Shown: piece after piece, positions 9,511 through 17,507 of the stretch
Layout of the letters: the number at the start of each line of letters is the position of its first letter
How positions within the stretch are numbered: position 1 is the stretch's first letter
Made by a program: the position numbers and the translations under genes
Notes under the pieces: generated by a model
What the model was told of the DNA's origin: nothing
Seen by the model: only the letters and a program-made list of their open reading frames with translations
Database searches by the model: none
Source of the DNA: Gammaproteobacteria bacterium
Lineage (GTDB): Bacteria; Pseudomonadota; Gammaproteobacteria; Thiohalobacterales; Thiohalobacteraceae
Direction of reading: 5' to 3'
NCBI GenBank assembly: GCA_018819175.1
Contig: JAHJQQ010000053.1
Location: forward strand, 1-64,000
Length of the DNA: 64,000 nucleotides

Positions 9511-9512
9511 GC

Positions 9513-10526
9513 ATGGCCGATCTGACGACTGACTATCTGGGGCTGCGGCTCACCAACCCACTGGTCCCCTCGGCATCGCCGTTGACGCGTGACTTCGATA
9601 CGGCGCGGCGGCTGGAAGATGCGGGTGCGCCGGCCTTGGTTATGTATTCCTTATTCGAGGAGTCCATTGAGGCCTCGGAGGCGGCGGCAGCGCGTTTTTT
9701 CCATGAACAGGCGATCGGGTATGGCGAGGCCGATTCTTTCCTGCCCATCCCGGACGGCTATCTGAGCGAGCTGGAAGATTATCTGGAACAGTTGACCAAC
9801 TTGAAGCAATCCCTGCATATCCCGATTATCGCCAGCCTTAACGGGATCTCGGCCAGCGGCTGGGTACAGTACGGCAAGCAATTACAGGAAGCCGGCGCCG
9901 ATGCGCTGGAGCTCAATGTCTATTATGTCGCCGCCAATATTGACGAGTCGGCCGCCGAGGTCGAGAGCCGTTACATCGAGCTACTGTATGAACTCAAACA
10001 GCACGTCAGCATTCCCATAGCCATGAAGCTGACCTCGCAGTTCAGCTCCGTGGGGCATTTCGTGAAAAGTCTGGAAGCGGCAGGCGCAAACGGTGTGGCC
10101 TTGTTCAACCGGTTCTACCAGCCGGATATTAATTTAGAGACGCGTGAAGTCGTGCCCTCGCTGACGCTATCGTCGTCTTACGAGACACTGCTGCGCGTGC
10201 ACTGGACCGCGGTGTTGTTCGGGCAAGTGAATCTGTCACTTGCCGTGACGGGTGGCATCCACACGGTAGATGATGTACTGAAGGCCTTGATGGCGGGTGC
10301 CGACGTTACTCACCTGTGTAGCGTATTGCTCAAGCAAGGACCTGAGTATTTGGCAAATCTGCTGAGCGGATTGGATGCCTGGTTGGATGAGCATGACTAT
10401 GCGTCGGTACGTCAACTGAAAGGCAGTGTGAGCCGTAAACATGCCATTGATCCGAGCGCTTATGAGCGCGCCAATTATGTGAAAGTGATGGACAGTCATC
10501 GTAGCTCCTCAGGGGTGTGGCGATAG
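9513..10526 (+). CDS. Dihydroorotate-dehydrogenase-like FMN protein
   Basis: A TIM-barrel protein of about 337 residues. It starts ADLTTDYLGLRLTNPLVPSA as in class 1 DHODs and has the FMN-site patterns IPIIASLNG, ALELNVYY, IPIAMKLTS and LAVTGGIHTVDDVLKALMAGA. The nifJ stop overlaps an ATG at 9507, but AAGGAG is correctly spaced only for the ATG at 9513. Genes of this type next to nifJ are found in other bacteria, where they are annotated only by homology. Pyrimidine synthesis is not the likely job here; electron transfer linked to PFOR is inference. Confidence 0.85.
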   Translation: MADLTTDYLGLRLTNPLVPSASPLTRDFDTARRLEDAGAPALVMYSLFEESIEASEAAAARFFHEQAIGYGEADSFLPIPDGYLSELEDYLEQLTNLKQSLHIPIIASLNGISASGWVQYGKQLQEAGADALELNVYYVAANIDESAAEVESRYIELLYELKQHVSIPIAMKLTSQFSSVGHFVKSLEAAGANGVALFNRFYQPDINLETREVVPSLTLSSSYETLLRVHWTAVLFGQVNLSLAVTGGIHTVDDVLKALMAGADVTHLCSVLLKQGPEYLANLLSGLDAWLDEHDYASVRQLKGSVSRKHAIDPSAYERANYVKVMDSHRSSSGVWR

Positions 10527-10555
10527 CCCGGTGCTTGTTGTCATGGAAGTAGAGC

Positions 10556-10683
10556 TAGATCCTATCTCAGAATGCATCCAGCGCGTCTATGCGGCGTTGC
10601 GAACCCTGCTCCGGTGCCCATTTATCCAGCAAAACTTCCGTGCCTTGCCTAGACAATGATTCAGTAGAAAAAGGGACCGGAGC
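10556..10683. repeat. Fragment of a family C MITE
   Basis: The stretch begins GATCCTATCTCAGAAT, a degenerate form of the GAACCTATCTCAAAAT end seen at 26.4 and 38.4 kb. It continues with a CATGCGGCGTTGC-like motif shared with the 26.4-kb copy. No right end is recognisable before the tandem array. Confidence 0.5.
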
Positions 10684-11464
10684 CGCATGGCATTTACTTA
10701 CGTTCAATGTAGGTCGGGTTAGCGCCGTTCGCGTAACCCGACAGGCGTTGCGAAGCAACCCAACGCTGTTGTAAAGGTGTGCCTGACGGCACTCTTGGCG
10801 GGTTACGGCGCAAACAACGCGCCTAACCCGCCCTACATCGGATATGGAAAGACTTAAGCAAGCGCCATTCATCTCTAGACGCGAATGGCGCTTACTTAAG
10901 CCCAATGTAGGTCGGGTTAGCGCCGTTCGCGTAACCCGACAGGCGTTGCGAAGCAACCCAACGCTGTTGTAAAGGTGTGCCTGACGGCACGCTTGGCGGG
11001 TTACGGCGCAAACAACGCGCCTAACCCGCCCTACATCGGATATGGATAGGCGTAAGTAAGCGCCATTCATCTCTAGACGCGAATGGCGCTTACTTAAGCC
11101 CAATGTAGGTCGGGTTAGTGCCGTTTGCGTAACCCGACAGGCGTTGCGAAGCAACCCAACGCTGTTGTAAAGGTGTGCCTGACGGCACGCTTGGCGGGTT
11201 ACGGCGCAAACAACGCGCCTAACCCGCCCTACATCGGATATGGATAGGCTTAAGTAAACGCCATTCATCTCTAGACGCGAATGGCGCTTACTTAAGCCCA
11301 ATGTAGGTCGGGTTAGCGCCGTTCGCGTAACCCGACAGGCGTTGCGCAGCAACCCAACGCCGTTGTAAAGGTGTGTCTGACGGCACGCTTGGCGGGTTAT
11401 GGCGAAAACAACGCGCCTAACCCGCCCTACATCGGATATGGATAGGCTTAAGTAAGCGCCATTC
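10684..11464. repeat. Tandem array of 198-bp palindromic repeats (about four units)
   Basis: Copies of AATGTAGGTCGGGTTAG start at 10706, 10904, 11102 and 11300, giving an exact 198-bp period. Each unit contains a long imperfect palindrome (GTAGGTCGGGTTAG ... CTAACCCGCCCTAC). The units are joined by a second palindrome made of CTTAAGTAAGCGCCATTC and its complement around a 12-bp spacer. That 18-mer is also the terminal repeat of the family B elements at 17.2 and 27.5 kb, so the array looks like a MITE amplified in tandem. A long minus-strand open frame with repeated peptides is a by-product of the repeats. Confidence 0.9.
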
Positions 11465-11522
11465 GGGCTGAGCCCCTTTTGAAACCTGAACGGATTTGTA
11501 TCCTCAGTCTACTGCTGTCCTG

Positions 11523-11933
11523 TTATTCCGCGGGCAATCCTTGCAGGATGTTACCTTTGACCGGTGCTGAGAACACCGTGCGGTATAACAGCGCGTAACT
11601 GAACGGCACCGTACGATTCCAAGGCATCAGTGAAAGAAAGCGCGCCAGTGGACAATAGTCGGCCGTGACCATCGCCGTGGTGCCGGCAAGTTGAATCCAA
11701 TAGATGAAATACAGCGGATCCCATTGCGCCATGATCAGCAAACCCAGATAGGACATACGTACCTGGACCGGGAATGAGATTAGCGACCGATGCCGTGCGT
11801 AATAGTGCAGCGCCTGTATCACCCCGACAGCGATTGCGATATGGAATGCCTGTGCATGGCCAGACAGACCGACCGCAAGCAGAACAACCATCACCATCCA
11901 GTACCACCAGCTGATGTCCTTGAATTTATCCAT
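11523..11933 (-). CDS. Small polytopic membrane protein of the sigma-54 operon
   Basis: A 136-residue protein with about four hydrophobic segments, beginning MDKFKDISWWYWMVM. The open frame extends upstream, but the ATG at 11933 is preceded by AGGAGG and follows the methyltransferase stop by 13 bp. A conserved-looking loop, LIMAQWDPLYFIYWIQLAGT, and a Cys in TADYCPLARFLSLMPWN lie in the middle. I do not recognise a family. As the last gene of a diiron protein / methyltransferase operon, it may be a membrane anchor, a transporter or the site of a lipophilic substrate; this is inference. Confidence 0.8.
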   Translation of the reverse strand: MDKFKDISWWYWMVMVVLLAVGLSGHAQAFHIAIAVGVIQALHYYARHRSLISFPVQVRMSYLGLLIMAQWDPLYFIYWIQLAGTTAMVTADYCPLARFLSLMPWNRTVPFSYALLYRTVFSAPVKGNILQGLPAE

Positions 11934-11946
11934 TGTCTGTTTCCTC

Positions 11947-12738
11947 CTATGACTGCTTGCGGGCAAAGAAGTTGATGGCGCTGACGCGCAGGTCCGCTGC
12001 GACCTTGCCTTCCACTGAGGTATTGCGGAAGCAGTCATAGCGATCACTGACCCGGGCCTCGCAGAAGCCGGCAGTAGACGCGATGTCATACAGCTCGGGT
12101 TCAGGAAGTGCACCGCCAATGCAAGCCGCCCACAGATCCGGATTGCTGCGCGCATCCAGCGTCAGTTCGCGCTGGACGACGACATCCGCCAGATACAAGC
12201 GACCGCCCGGCTTCAACACCCGATAGATCTCTTCGAAGACACGCGCCTTGTCTGGCGCGAGATTCACGACGCCGTTGGAGATCACCACGTCGACGCTACC
12301 GGTGTCGACCGGCAGATCCTCGTAGTAGCCATTGCGGATGCTGACGATGTCGGACAACCCTGCCTGGCGCGCGGCTGCGGCGGCACACAGACACATGGCC
12401 GGCGTCATATCCACGCCGATGGCGCGACCGCCGGGACCGACGCGGCGTGCCGCCAGCAGCAGATCCATGCCGGCCCCGCAGGCGTGATCCAGTACGGTTT
12501 CGCCCGGATGAATCGGACCGATACGGTGCGGATTGCCGACACCGGCAAAACGTGCGGTGCTCACGTTAGGTAGCGCAGCGAGTTCACCTCGATCATAGCC
12601 GAGGTAGTCGGCCGCATAGTCGGCACCGCGGTGGAAGTGAAATTCACCCAGCGGCTCACAGGCCACACGGTCGTAGGTCGCGAGCACCTGTGTGCGTAGA
12701 TGGTTGATGTCGAAGCCGGTCGGGCACGTGCTAGCCAT
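11947..12738 (-). CDS. ArsM-like SAM-dependent methyltransferase
   Basis: A 263-residue class I methyltransferase. The SAM-binding motif is VLDHACGAGMDLLLAARRVG, followed by AIGVDMTPAM and ISNGVVNLAPDK. The region before it, GVGNPHRIGPI, and the later WAACIGGALPEPEL place it in the ArsM-like group annotated as arsenite methyltransferases. The paired Cys residues needed for arsenite binding in true ArsM are not obvious, so an organic substrate is plausible. An AGGAGG site precedes the ATG at 12738; a longer frame reads back into the diiron gene. It is the middle gene of the operon. Confidence 0.88.
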   Translation of the reverse strand: MASTCPTGFDINHLRTQVLATYDRVACEPLGEFHFHRGADYAADYLGYDRGELAALPNVSTARFAGVGNPHRIGPIHPGETVLDHACGAGMDLLLAARRVGPGGRAIGVDMTPAMCLCAAAAARQAGLSDIVSIRNGYYEDLPVDTGSVDVVISNGVVNLAPDKARVFEEIYRVLKPGGRLYLADVVVQRELTLDARSNPDLWAACIGGALPEPELYDIASTAGFCEARVSDRYDCFRNTSVEGKVAADLRVSAINFFARKQS

Positions 12739-12766
12739 GATGGCGTCCTCCTGTCGATGTGGTTGA

Positions 12767-13711
12767 TCAGTGGCTGCGGCTGATGATCGGCTGCAATGCC
12801 AGACCAATGCGCTGCCCTTGTTCATTGGTGATGAGTCCACCGAGGATTTCCGCGAAACGCGGCTCGCCAACACCGGAAATGATGTACTGCCAGCGATAGG
12901 CGTAGAGAACGTTCGCGCGGATGCTGTCGATCTCCCGTGGCGTGAATTCGCGTCCGCAGATAGCGAGGAAATACTCGACATCCGCGCCGGTCTGCATCTG
13001 CAGCAACCCGTCAACCGCGGCGACCAGTTCTATCAGATCGTCGACCGCATGGTCGCGTTGATCCTGCGTGAGCTTGCTGTCTTCACGCTTCCATTCCAGC
13101 TCATCCATGATTGCGTGCTGCGATTCCTCGCGCCAGTGGTACAGGAATACATCCTTGTACAATTCAGACAGCTCGGCGTCGGTATCGATGCTCTCGCGAT
13201 AGTGCGCCTGGGTGAACAGTTCGATATGGCACGTCAGTCCGAGCACCGCCCAGGTGGATTTGCCGAGCACGACCGAGGCCACATCATCCGGCTGCGGCAG
13301 GAAACGGTAGCCCGGGGGCATGTACTCACCGATCATGCCTTCGATGCGCCGGAACAGCGCCTGATGTTTGAGTTCCTCATCGCTGAAGCGAACCAGTGCC
13401 TCAAGCGCGGTCTGATCTCCCAGCCAATGGTCGCGACTGACTTCCAGGATCTTGGCGTTGATGAAACGCTCCACCAAACCGAACATGTTGGCGTAAGTCC
13501 TACCCTGTATCTGGCTCAGCGTCCGCTTGCTGGCTGCGTCGAGAAAGGTCAGCTGATCGACTTTAGAAAGGCCATCCGGCAGGAATTTTTTCGAAAAATC
13601 GAAGCTGCGGCCACGAATGACGTCCTGCTCCAGATCCCAGCGGATGCGCTTGGATACCTCAATACATTTGGCGTAACGCGCCGTTTCAACGGTGTGATAG
13701 CTGTTTTCCAT
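12767..13711 (-). CDS. AurF-like diiron oxygenase / ferritin-like protein
   Basis: A 314-residue, largely helical protein with the carboxylate-bridged diiron pattern: Glu81, E113-L-K-H116 (within SDEELKHQALFRRIE), Glu164 and E196-S-Q-H199 (within WREESQHAIMDE). This order matches AurF/CmlI-type N-oxygenases and related diiron proteins, which use oxygen to oxidise amines or other small molecules. It is the first gene of the operon, 57 bp downstream of a predicted sigma-54 start. Its pairing with an ArsM-like methyltransferase and a membrane protein points to oxidative modification of an unknown metabolite. Ferritin-like storage is less likely given the length. Confidence 0.82.
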   Translation of the reverse strand: MENSYHTVETARYAKCIEVSKRIRWDLEQDVIRGRSFDFSKKFLPDGLSKVDQLTFLDAASKRTLSQIQGRTYANMFGLVERFINAKILEVSRDHWLGDQTALEALVRFSDEELKHQALFRRIEGMIGEYMPPGYRFLPQPDDVASVVLGKSTWAVLGLTCHIELFTQAHYRESIDTDAELSELYKDVFLYHWREESQHAIMDELEWKREDSKLTQDQRDHAVDDLIELVAAVDGLLQMQTGADVEYFLAICGREFTPREIDSIRANVLYAYRWQYIISGVGEPRFAEILGGLITNEQGQRIGLALQPIISRSH

Positions 13712-13778
13712 GATCGTCTCTCCTTGCGTGTGTTGATTGATTACGAGCGCACCTGTTGGGGTGCTTGAAGAGGGCTAT

Positions 13779-13794
13779 TGCAGTGCCCGTGCCA
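13779..13794 (-). promoter_or_regulatory. Sigma-54 (-24/-12) promoter
   Basis: Read on the minus strand, TGGCACGGGCACTGCA carries the invariant GG and GC separated by exactly 10 nt, a close match to the TGGCAC-N5-TTGCA consensus. The predicted start, near 13768, leaves a leader of about 57 nt before the diiron gene. The adjacent gene encodes a sigma-54 activator, which independently supports the call. Confidence 0.85.
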
Positions 13795-13862
13795 GTCACG
13801 ACACGACTGAAAATAGATATTGAAAACAGTATGTTGAGAATTTTTTAGGTGCGTGCGAGCGA

Positions 13863-13916
13863 CACGAGATTTCGTGAGTTACGACTTCTCGTGAGCGGAA
13901 GTTTGCGGATTTCGTG
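13863..13916. promoter_or_regulatory. Candidate enhancer sites for the sigma-54 activator
   Basis: A near-perfect palindrome CACGAGATTTCGTG (13863-13876) is followed by two more TCGTG half sites (13889-13893, 13912-13916), spaced 17 and 23 bp. They lie about 70-120 bp upstream of the -24 element, the usual place for an activator binding site. They also lie just downstream of the activator stop codon. Confidence 0.6.
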
Positions 13917-13934
13917 GGTACAGAGTTACTGCGG

Positions 13935-15845
13935 TCAACGCGGGCGCTGGATACCGAGCGCCTTCATGCGGGAGCTGAGTGTGCTAGGGCGCATGCCCAG
14001 ACGTTGGGCCGCGCCGTTTTCGCCTGCCACGCGCCAGTTGGTAAGTTCGAGCGCCCGTAGAAGATTCTCACGTTCGAGTGCCTCGAGTTCCCGCACCGTG
14101 CGGATACGCAGCGGCTGTTCCTCTTCCGCCGCCGGAAGCGCTGTGATTTCCGGACTGTCGGGCAGGGCGCGATCCAGATTGAGGCGGTTGCCCTGCGCCG
14201 TGATGACCGCTCGCTCAATGACATTGTGCAATTCACGCACATTGCCCGGCCAGCTATAGGCCTTGAGTCGGCGGGTGCACTCGGGCGTGAGCGGCGCGAA
14301 GTTGCGGCCCAAACGTTGCGCGAAGCGTCTGGAGAAGGCATCGGCGAGTAGTGGTATATCGTCACCGCGTTCACGCAGCGGCGGAATTCGAATGGGAAAG
14401 ACATTCAGCCGATAGAACAGGTCTTCGCGGAATCGCCCTTCCTGCACTTCGCGCTGCAGATCACGGTTAGTGGCGGCGATTACGCGGACATCGACATGCT
14501 GCGTACGGGAACTGCCGACAGGTTCGAACTCGCCTTCCTGCAGCACGCGCAATAGCTTGGACTGCAGGTCGAGCGGCAGCTCGCCTACCTCATCGAGAAA
14601 CAGGGTGCCGCCGTCTGCAAGTGCAAAGCGCCCGGTGCGCCGACTGGTCGCCCCGGTGAAGGCGCCGCGTTCATGACCGAACAGTTCGCTTTCGATCAGG
14701 TTGGCTGGTATCGCGGCGCAGTTGACCTTAACCAGTGATTTATCATGGCGCGGACTGGCCTCATGGATGGCGCGCGCGATAAGTTCCTTGCCGGTTCCCG
14801 TCTCCCCCAGGATAAGTACTGTCGCGTCCGTCGCGGCGACCTGCTGAACATCCCGCAGCGTCCGCAGCAAGGCCTCGCTGCGGCCAATGATTCCGCCGAA
14901 ATCACGCGTGGACTTGAGCTCCTCTTTCAGATACTGCGTCTCATCCGTCAACGACTGAATGCGTCGTTCCGCTTCCAGACGGTCATGCACATCGCGCAGG
15001 ACCAGGACGTAAAACGGAGTATGTCCGCGCACATAACGCGAGAGAGTCGCTTCGGCTGAAAAAACCTCACCATCCGTACGCAGGCACTGGAGGCCACTCG
15101 GAATCCAGCGACAGGGTGGTCCATCGGGTTGTGATTCGATGTCCTGTATGAGCTCCAGCAGCCTTGGCTTTTCCGGTTCAGTCATGAATCGCGCAAAGGG
15201 GGTGCCCTGTGTTTCGGCGGTACTGGAAGCGAAAATCTTTTCCGCTGCGGGATTGAGCTGAGTCACACAGAGGTCTGTATCCAGCTCGATGATTGCGTCC
15301 ATGGCGCCATCGACCAGGCGGCTGAGTTTTTCCTCGCGTTCCAGCACGTCTCGTTCGGCACGAATCCGTTGCAGTTCGGCTGCCGCACGCGCGGCGAAGA
15401 TCTGAAACAGCGCCAAACTATGCGGTTCCTCCGGCATTGGACGGCGGTCCATCACGGCGAGATGGCCTAGCACCTCTCCATCGATGCCCTTCAAGGGCAC
15501 GCCTATATAACTCACCGCGCCGGCGGCCCGGAGATCCGGATCGTCCGGGTAGAGCATCACGACATTGTCCGGGTAGTGCAGCAATTTGGCGCCTTCGATG
15601 ACGCGCTCACAGGGTGAGCCGGCAATGCTGATTTCGAAATTGTCTATCAGTTCGCCGTCAAGCCAGAACGCCAGTGCGCGTAGTGAGTGGGTGTTGGCGA
15701 GATATTCCGTTACCCAGGCACCGTGGGTATGCATGGCCTTGGCCAGGTTTTGAACGAGCGCCTGGAAGAACCGCTCGCCGGTATCGGTGGCGGTGCCTTC
15801 CAAAATCATGCGTAGCGCGGCATCTTCGTCCAGATCGATCTGCAA
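13935..15845 (-). CDS. Sigma-54-dependent activator (GAF-PAS-AAA+-Fis)
   Basis: A 636-residue enhancer-binding protein. A GAF-like domain spans about residues 25-160 (YIGVPLKGIDGEVLGHLAV is typical) and a PAS domain about 172-290. A short coiled linker leads to the AAA+ domain with Walker A GETGTGKE (347-354), the sigma-54-contacting GAFTGA loop (394-399), Walker B TLFLDEVGELP and an arginine-finger region. A C-terminal Fis-type helix-turn-helix (AAQRLGMRPSTLSSRMKALG) binds DNA. There is no receiver domain, so activity is probably set by ligand binding to GAF or PAS. It lies 224 bp upstream of the diiron operon and its -24/-12 promoter, the obvious target. Confidence 0.95.
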   Translation of the reverse strand: MQIDLDEDAALRMILEGTATDTGERFFQALVQNLAKAMHTHGAWVTEYLANTHSLRALAFWLDGELIDNFEISIAGSPCERVIEGAKLLHYPDNVVMLYPDDPDLRAAGAVSYIGVPLKGIDGEVLGHLAVMDRRPMPEEPHSLALFQIFAARAAAELQRIRAERDVLEREEKLSRLVDGAMDAIIELDTDLCVTQLNPAAEKIFASSTAETQGTPFARFMTEPEKPRLLELIQDIESQPDGPPCRWIPSGLQCLRTDGEVFSAEATLSRYVRGHTPFYVLVLRDVHDRLEAERRIQSLTDETQYLKEELKSTRDFGGIIGRSEALLRTLRDVQQVAATDATVLILGETGTGKELIARAIHEASPRHDKSLVKVNCAAIPANLIESELFGHERGAFTGATSRRTGRFALADGGTLFLDEVGELPLDLQSKLLRVLQEGEFEPVGSSRTQHVDVRVIAATNRDLQREVQEGRFREDLFYRLNVFPIRIPPLRERGDDIPLLADAFSRRFAQRLGRNFAPLTPECTRRLKAYSWPGNVRELHNVIERAVITAQGNRLNLDRALPDSPEITALPAAEEEQPLRIRTVRELEALERENLLRALELTNWRVAGENGAAQRLGMRPSTLSSRMKALGIQRPR

Positions 15846-15890
15846 GGCTGGCTCCTGTTCTTTGATCCCTATTATAGTAGGAACATTAGA

Positions 15891-16103
15891 CTAAGGAACC
15901 TCTGATTAAGTTGATCAAGCGAGCAGATGCAAGGCGCAGCCGGGTGACTCGAAGCGAAGCGGAGAGAACGGCGCGAGCCGGCCCGAAGGGCGAGGTGCGT
16001 AGCACCGAGTAAAAAGCGGAGTTTACACGGCGTAAATGAGCATTTTGAGCCCGGTTGCAACACAGCAGCTGCCGCTTCAGCGACTTAATCAGAGGTTCCC
16101 TAA
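15891..16103. mobile_element. IS5-like MITE, family A, with CTAA duplication
   Basis: A 205-bp element (15895-16099) has ends GGAACCTCTGATTAAG and CTTAATCAGAGGTTCC and is flanked on both sides by CTAA (15891-15894, 16100-16103). The interior resembles the copy at the left window edge in reverse orientation and has no coding capacity. The 331 bp after it (16104-16434), before rluF, hold no gene I can support. Confidence 0.88.
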
Positions 16104-16434
16104 CTGTCGATGAAAGACCTATGCATTACCCTGGGGCGTTGGCTTTCTGATGAAAGGTTACCGTTCCAAACGAAGCTGGACAACCTCGATCCCATCGATG
16201 ATATCGCTCAGTGTTTCTGACTGGAAAGACACTCGTGAAGCTGGAGCTGGTTCAGAACCTACAACCCAATGCTTTCGGCAGCATGCCGGCGGCGGGTTTG
16301 CCGGATGCAAAGGGTAACGATTGACAGACACGCTGTTACCTTGAGACTCCCGGCTAAAGCCCGCAGGGGCTGCGTTAGTGATTGCCGCCACCGTCGGTAT
16401 AGGCAAAACACGCCGACCCCATTACTCTTTACCC

Positions 16435-17133
16435 ATGCGCCTCAATAAATATATCAGCGAGACGGGTCTGTGCTCACGGCGCGAGGCCGATACCATCATT
16501 GCTCAGGGGCGGGTCACCATCAATGGTGTACGCGCCGAACTTGGCACCCAGGTCAATGAAGGTGATACGGTTCGCGTTGATAAGCGGGTAGTGGGTGCGG
16601 AAAAGAAAAAGCAGGTGTACATCTGCCTGAATAAGCCGGTAGGGGTGACCTGCACGACGGAACGGCACGTCAAAGGCAATATCATCGACTATGTGGGTCA
16701 TGATGAACGCATCTTCCCGATCGGCCGGCTCGACAAGGATTCGGACGGTCTGATTCTGCTCACCAGTAACGGTGATATCGTCAATGAGATCCTGCGCTCC
16801 GAAAACAACCACGAAAAGGAATACATTGTCAGCGTCGATAAGCCCATTACCGATGCCTTCCTCACTGGTATGGCGAAGGGTGTGCGGATTCTGGATACCA
16901 CGACCAAGCCCTGCAAAGTCTGGCGCATGAGCAATAATGTGTTCGGGATAATTCTCACTCAGGGCTTGAACCGGCAGATCCGGCGTATGTGCGAGGAGTT
17001 CGGTTATACGGTGCGGCGACTGCAGCGCGTGCGCATTATCAATATCAAACTGGGTAAATTAAAACTTGGCCAATGGCGCAATCTCACGCAGGCGGAATTG
17101 CAGGGGCTGCTGCCGGAACGCAGGGAATGGTAG
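16435..17133 (+). CDS. rluF: 23S rRNA pseudouridine synthase (RluF-like)
   Basis: A 232-residue pseudouridine synthase of the RsuA/RluB/E/F group. An N-terminal S4 RNA-binding domain (MRLNKYISETGLCSRREAD) precedes the catalytic motif GRLDKDSDGLILLT, whose first Asp is the nucleophile, and a later RQIRRMCEEFGYTVRRLQRV block. The length and KKKQVYICLNKPVGVTCTT fit RluF, which modifies position 2604 of 23S rRNA in E. coli. RluB/E-type specificity is less likely. The start at 16435 is chosen because the S4 domain begins there; the frame opens 57 bases earlier. No strong ribosome site is visible. Confidence 0.88.
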   Translation: MRLNKYISETGLCSRREADTIIAQGRVTINGVRAELGTQVNEGDTVRVDKRVVGAEKKKQVYICLNKPVGVTCTTERHVKGNIIDYVGHDERIFPIGRLDKDSDGLILLTSNGDIVNEILRSENNHEKEYIVSVDKPITDAFLTGMAKGVRILDTTTKPCKVWRMSNNVFGIILTQGLNRQIRRMCEEFGYTVRRLQRVRIINIKLGKLKLGQWRNLTQAELQGLLPERREW

Positions 17134-17153
17134 TTTTTTACTGCGGGTGTGCT

Positions 17154-17507
17154 GTCTATTCAGATGAATGGCACTAAGGAACCTCTGATTAATTCGCTGA
17201 AGCGGCATCTGCCGCGTTGCAGCCGGGCTCAAAATACTCATTTACTCTGTGTAAACTCCGTTTTTTCGCCCGTCTGCGCCTAGCATCTGCTCGCTTGATC
17301 AAATTAATCAGAGGTTCCTAAGTTAAGCTCAATGTAGGGTGGGTTAGCGTTTTTCGCGTAACCCACCAGGCGTTGCGCAGCAACACAACGCTTTGTTTAA
17401 GGTGTGCCTGACGGCACGGTTGGTGGGTTACGGCGCAAACAACGCGCCTAACCCACCCTACACCGGATAATGATCCGCTTAACTTAGTGCCATTCGTCTA
17501 TTCAGAT
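17154..17507. mobile_element. Family B MITE with 12-bp duplication, interrupted by a family A MITE
   Basis: The outer element runs from 17166 to 17495. Its ends are GAATGGCACTAAG/TTAAGC and GCTTAACTTAGTGCCATTC, and it contains the GTAGGGTGGGTTAG-type palindrome. GTCTATTCAGAT occurs directly on both sides (17154-17165 and 17496-17507). The left terminal repeat is split by a second element at 17178-17317. The right duplication overlaps the last codons of the M48 gene, so insertion occurred at that gene's stop and recreated its end. Confidence 0.9.
17178..17317. mobile_element. Nested IS5-like MITE, family A
   Basis: A 140-bp element with ends GGAACCTCTGATTAAT and ATTAATCAGAGGTTC, flanked by CTAA at 17174-17177 and 17318-17321. 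Removing it with one CTAA restores GAATGGCACTAAGTTAAGC, the exact complement of the outer element's other end. This proves it inserted after the outer element. Confidence 0.92.

Noticed and set aside
10567..11352. A 261-residue minus-strand frame with repeated peptide blocks
   Set aside because: It is produced by the 198-bp tandem repeat, has no ribosome site and its peptide repeats mirror the DNA period of 66 codons.
10672..11477. Target duplication around the tandem array
   Set aside because: The flanks GGGACCGGAGCC and GGGCTGAGCCCC are only loosely similar, so a duplication cannot be claimed.
12000..12738. True arsenite methyltransferase (arsM) assignment
   Set aside because: The SAM core fits, but the conserved Cys pairs that bind arsenite in ArsM are not seen, so only an ArsM-like call is made.
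12770..13768. A 332-residue plus-strand frame opposite the diiron gene
   Set aside because: The minus strand carries the diiron motifs and the sigma-54 promoter; the plus frame has no recognisable domain.
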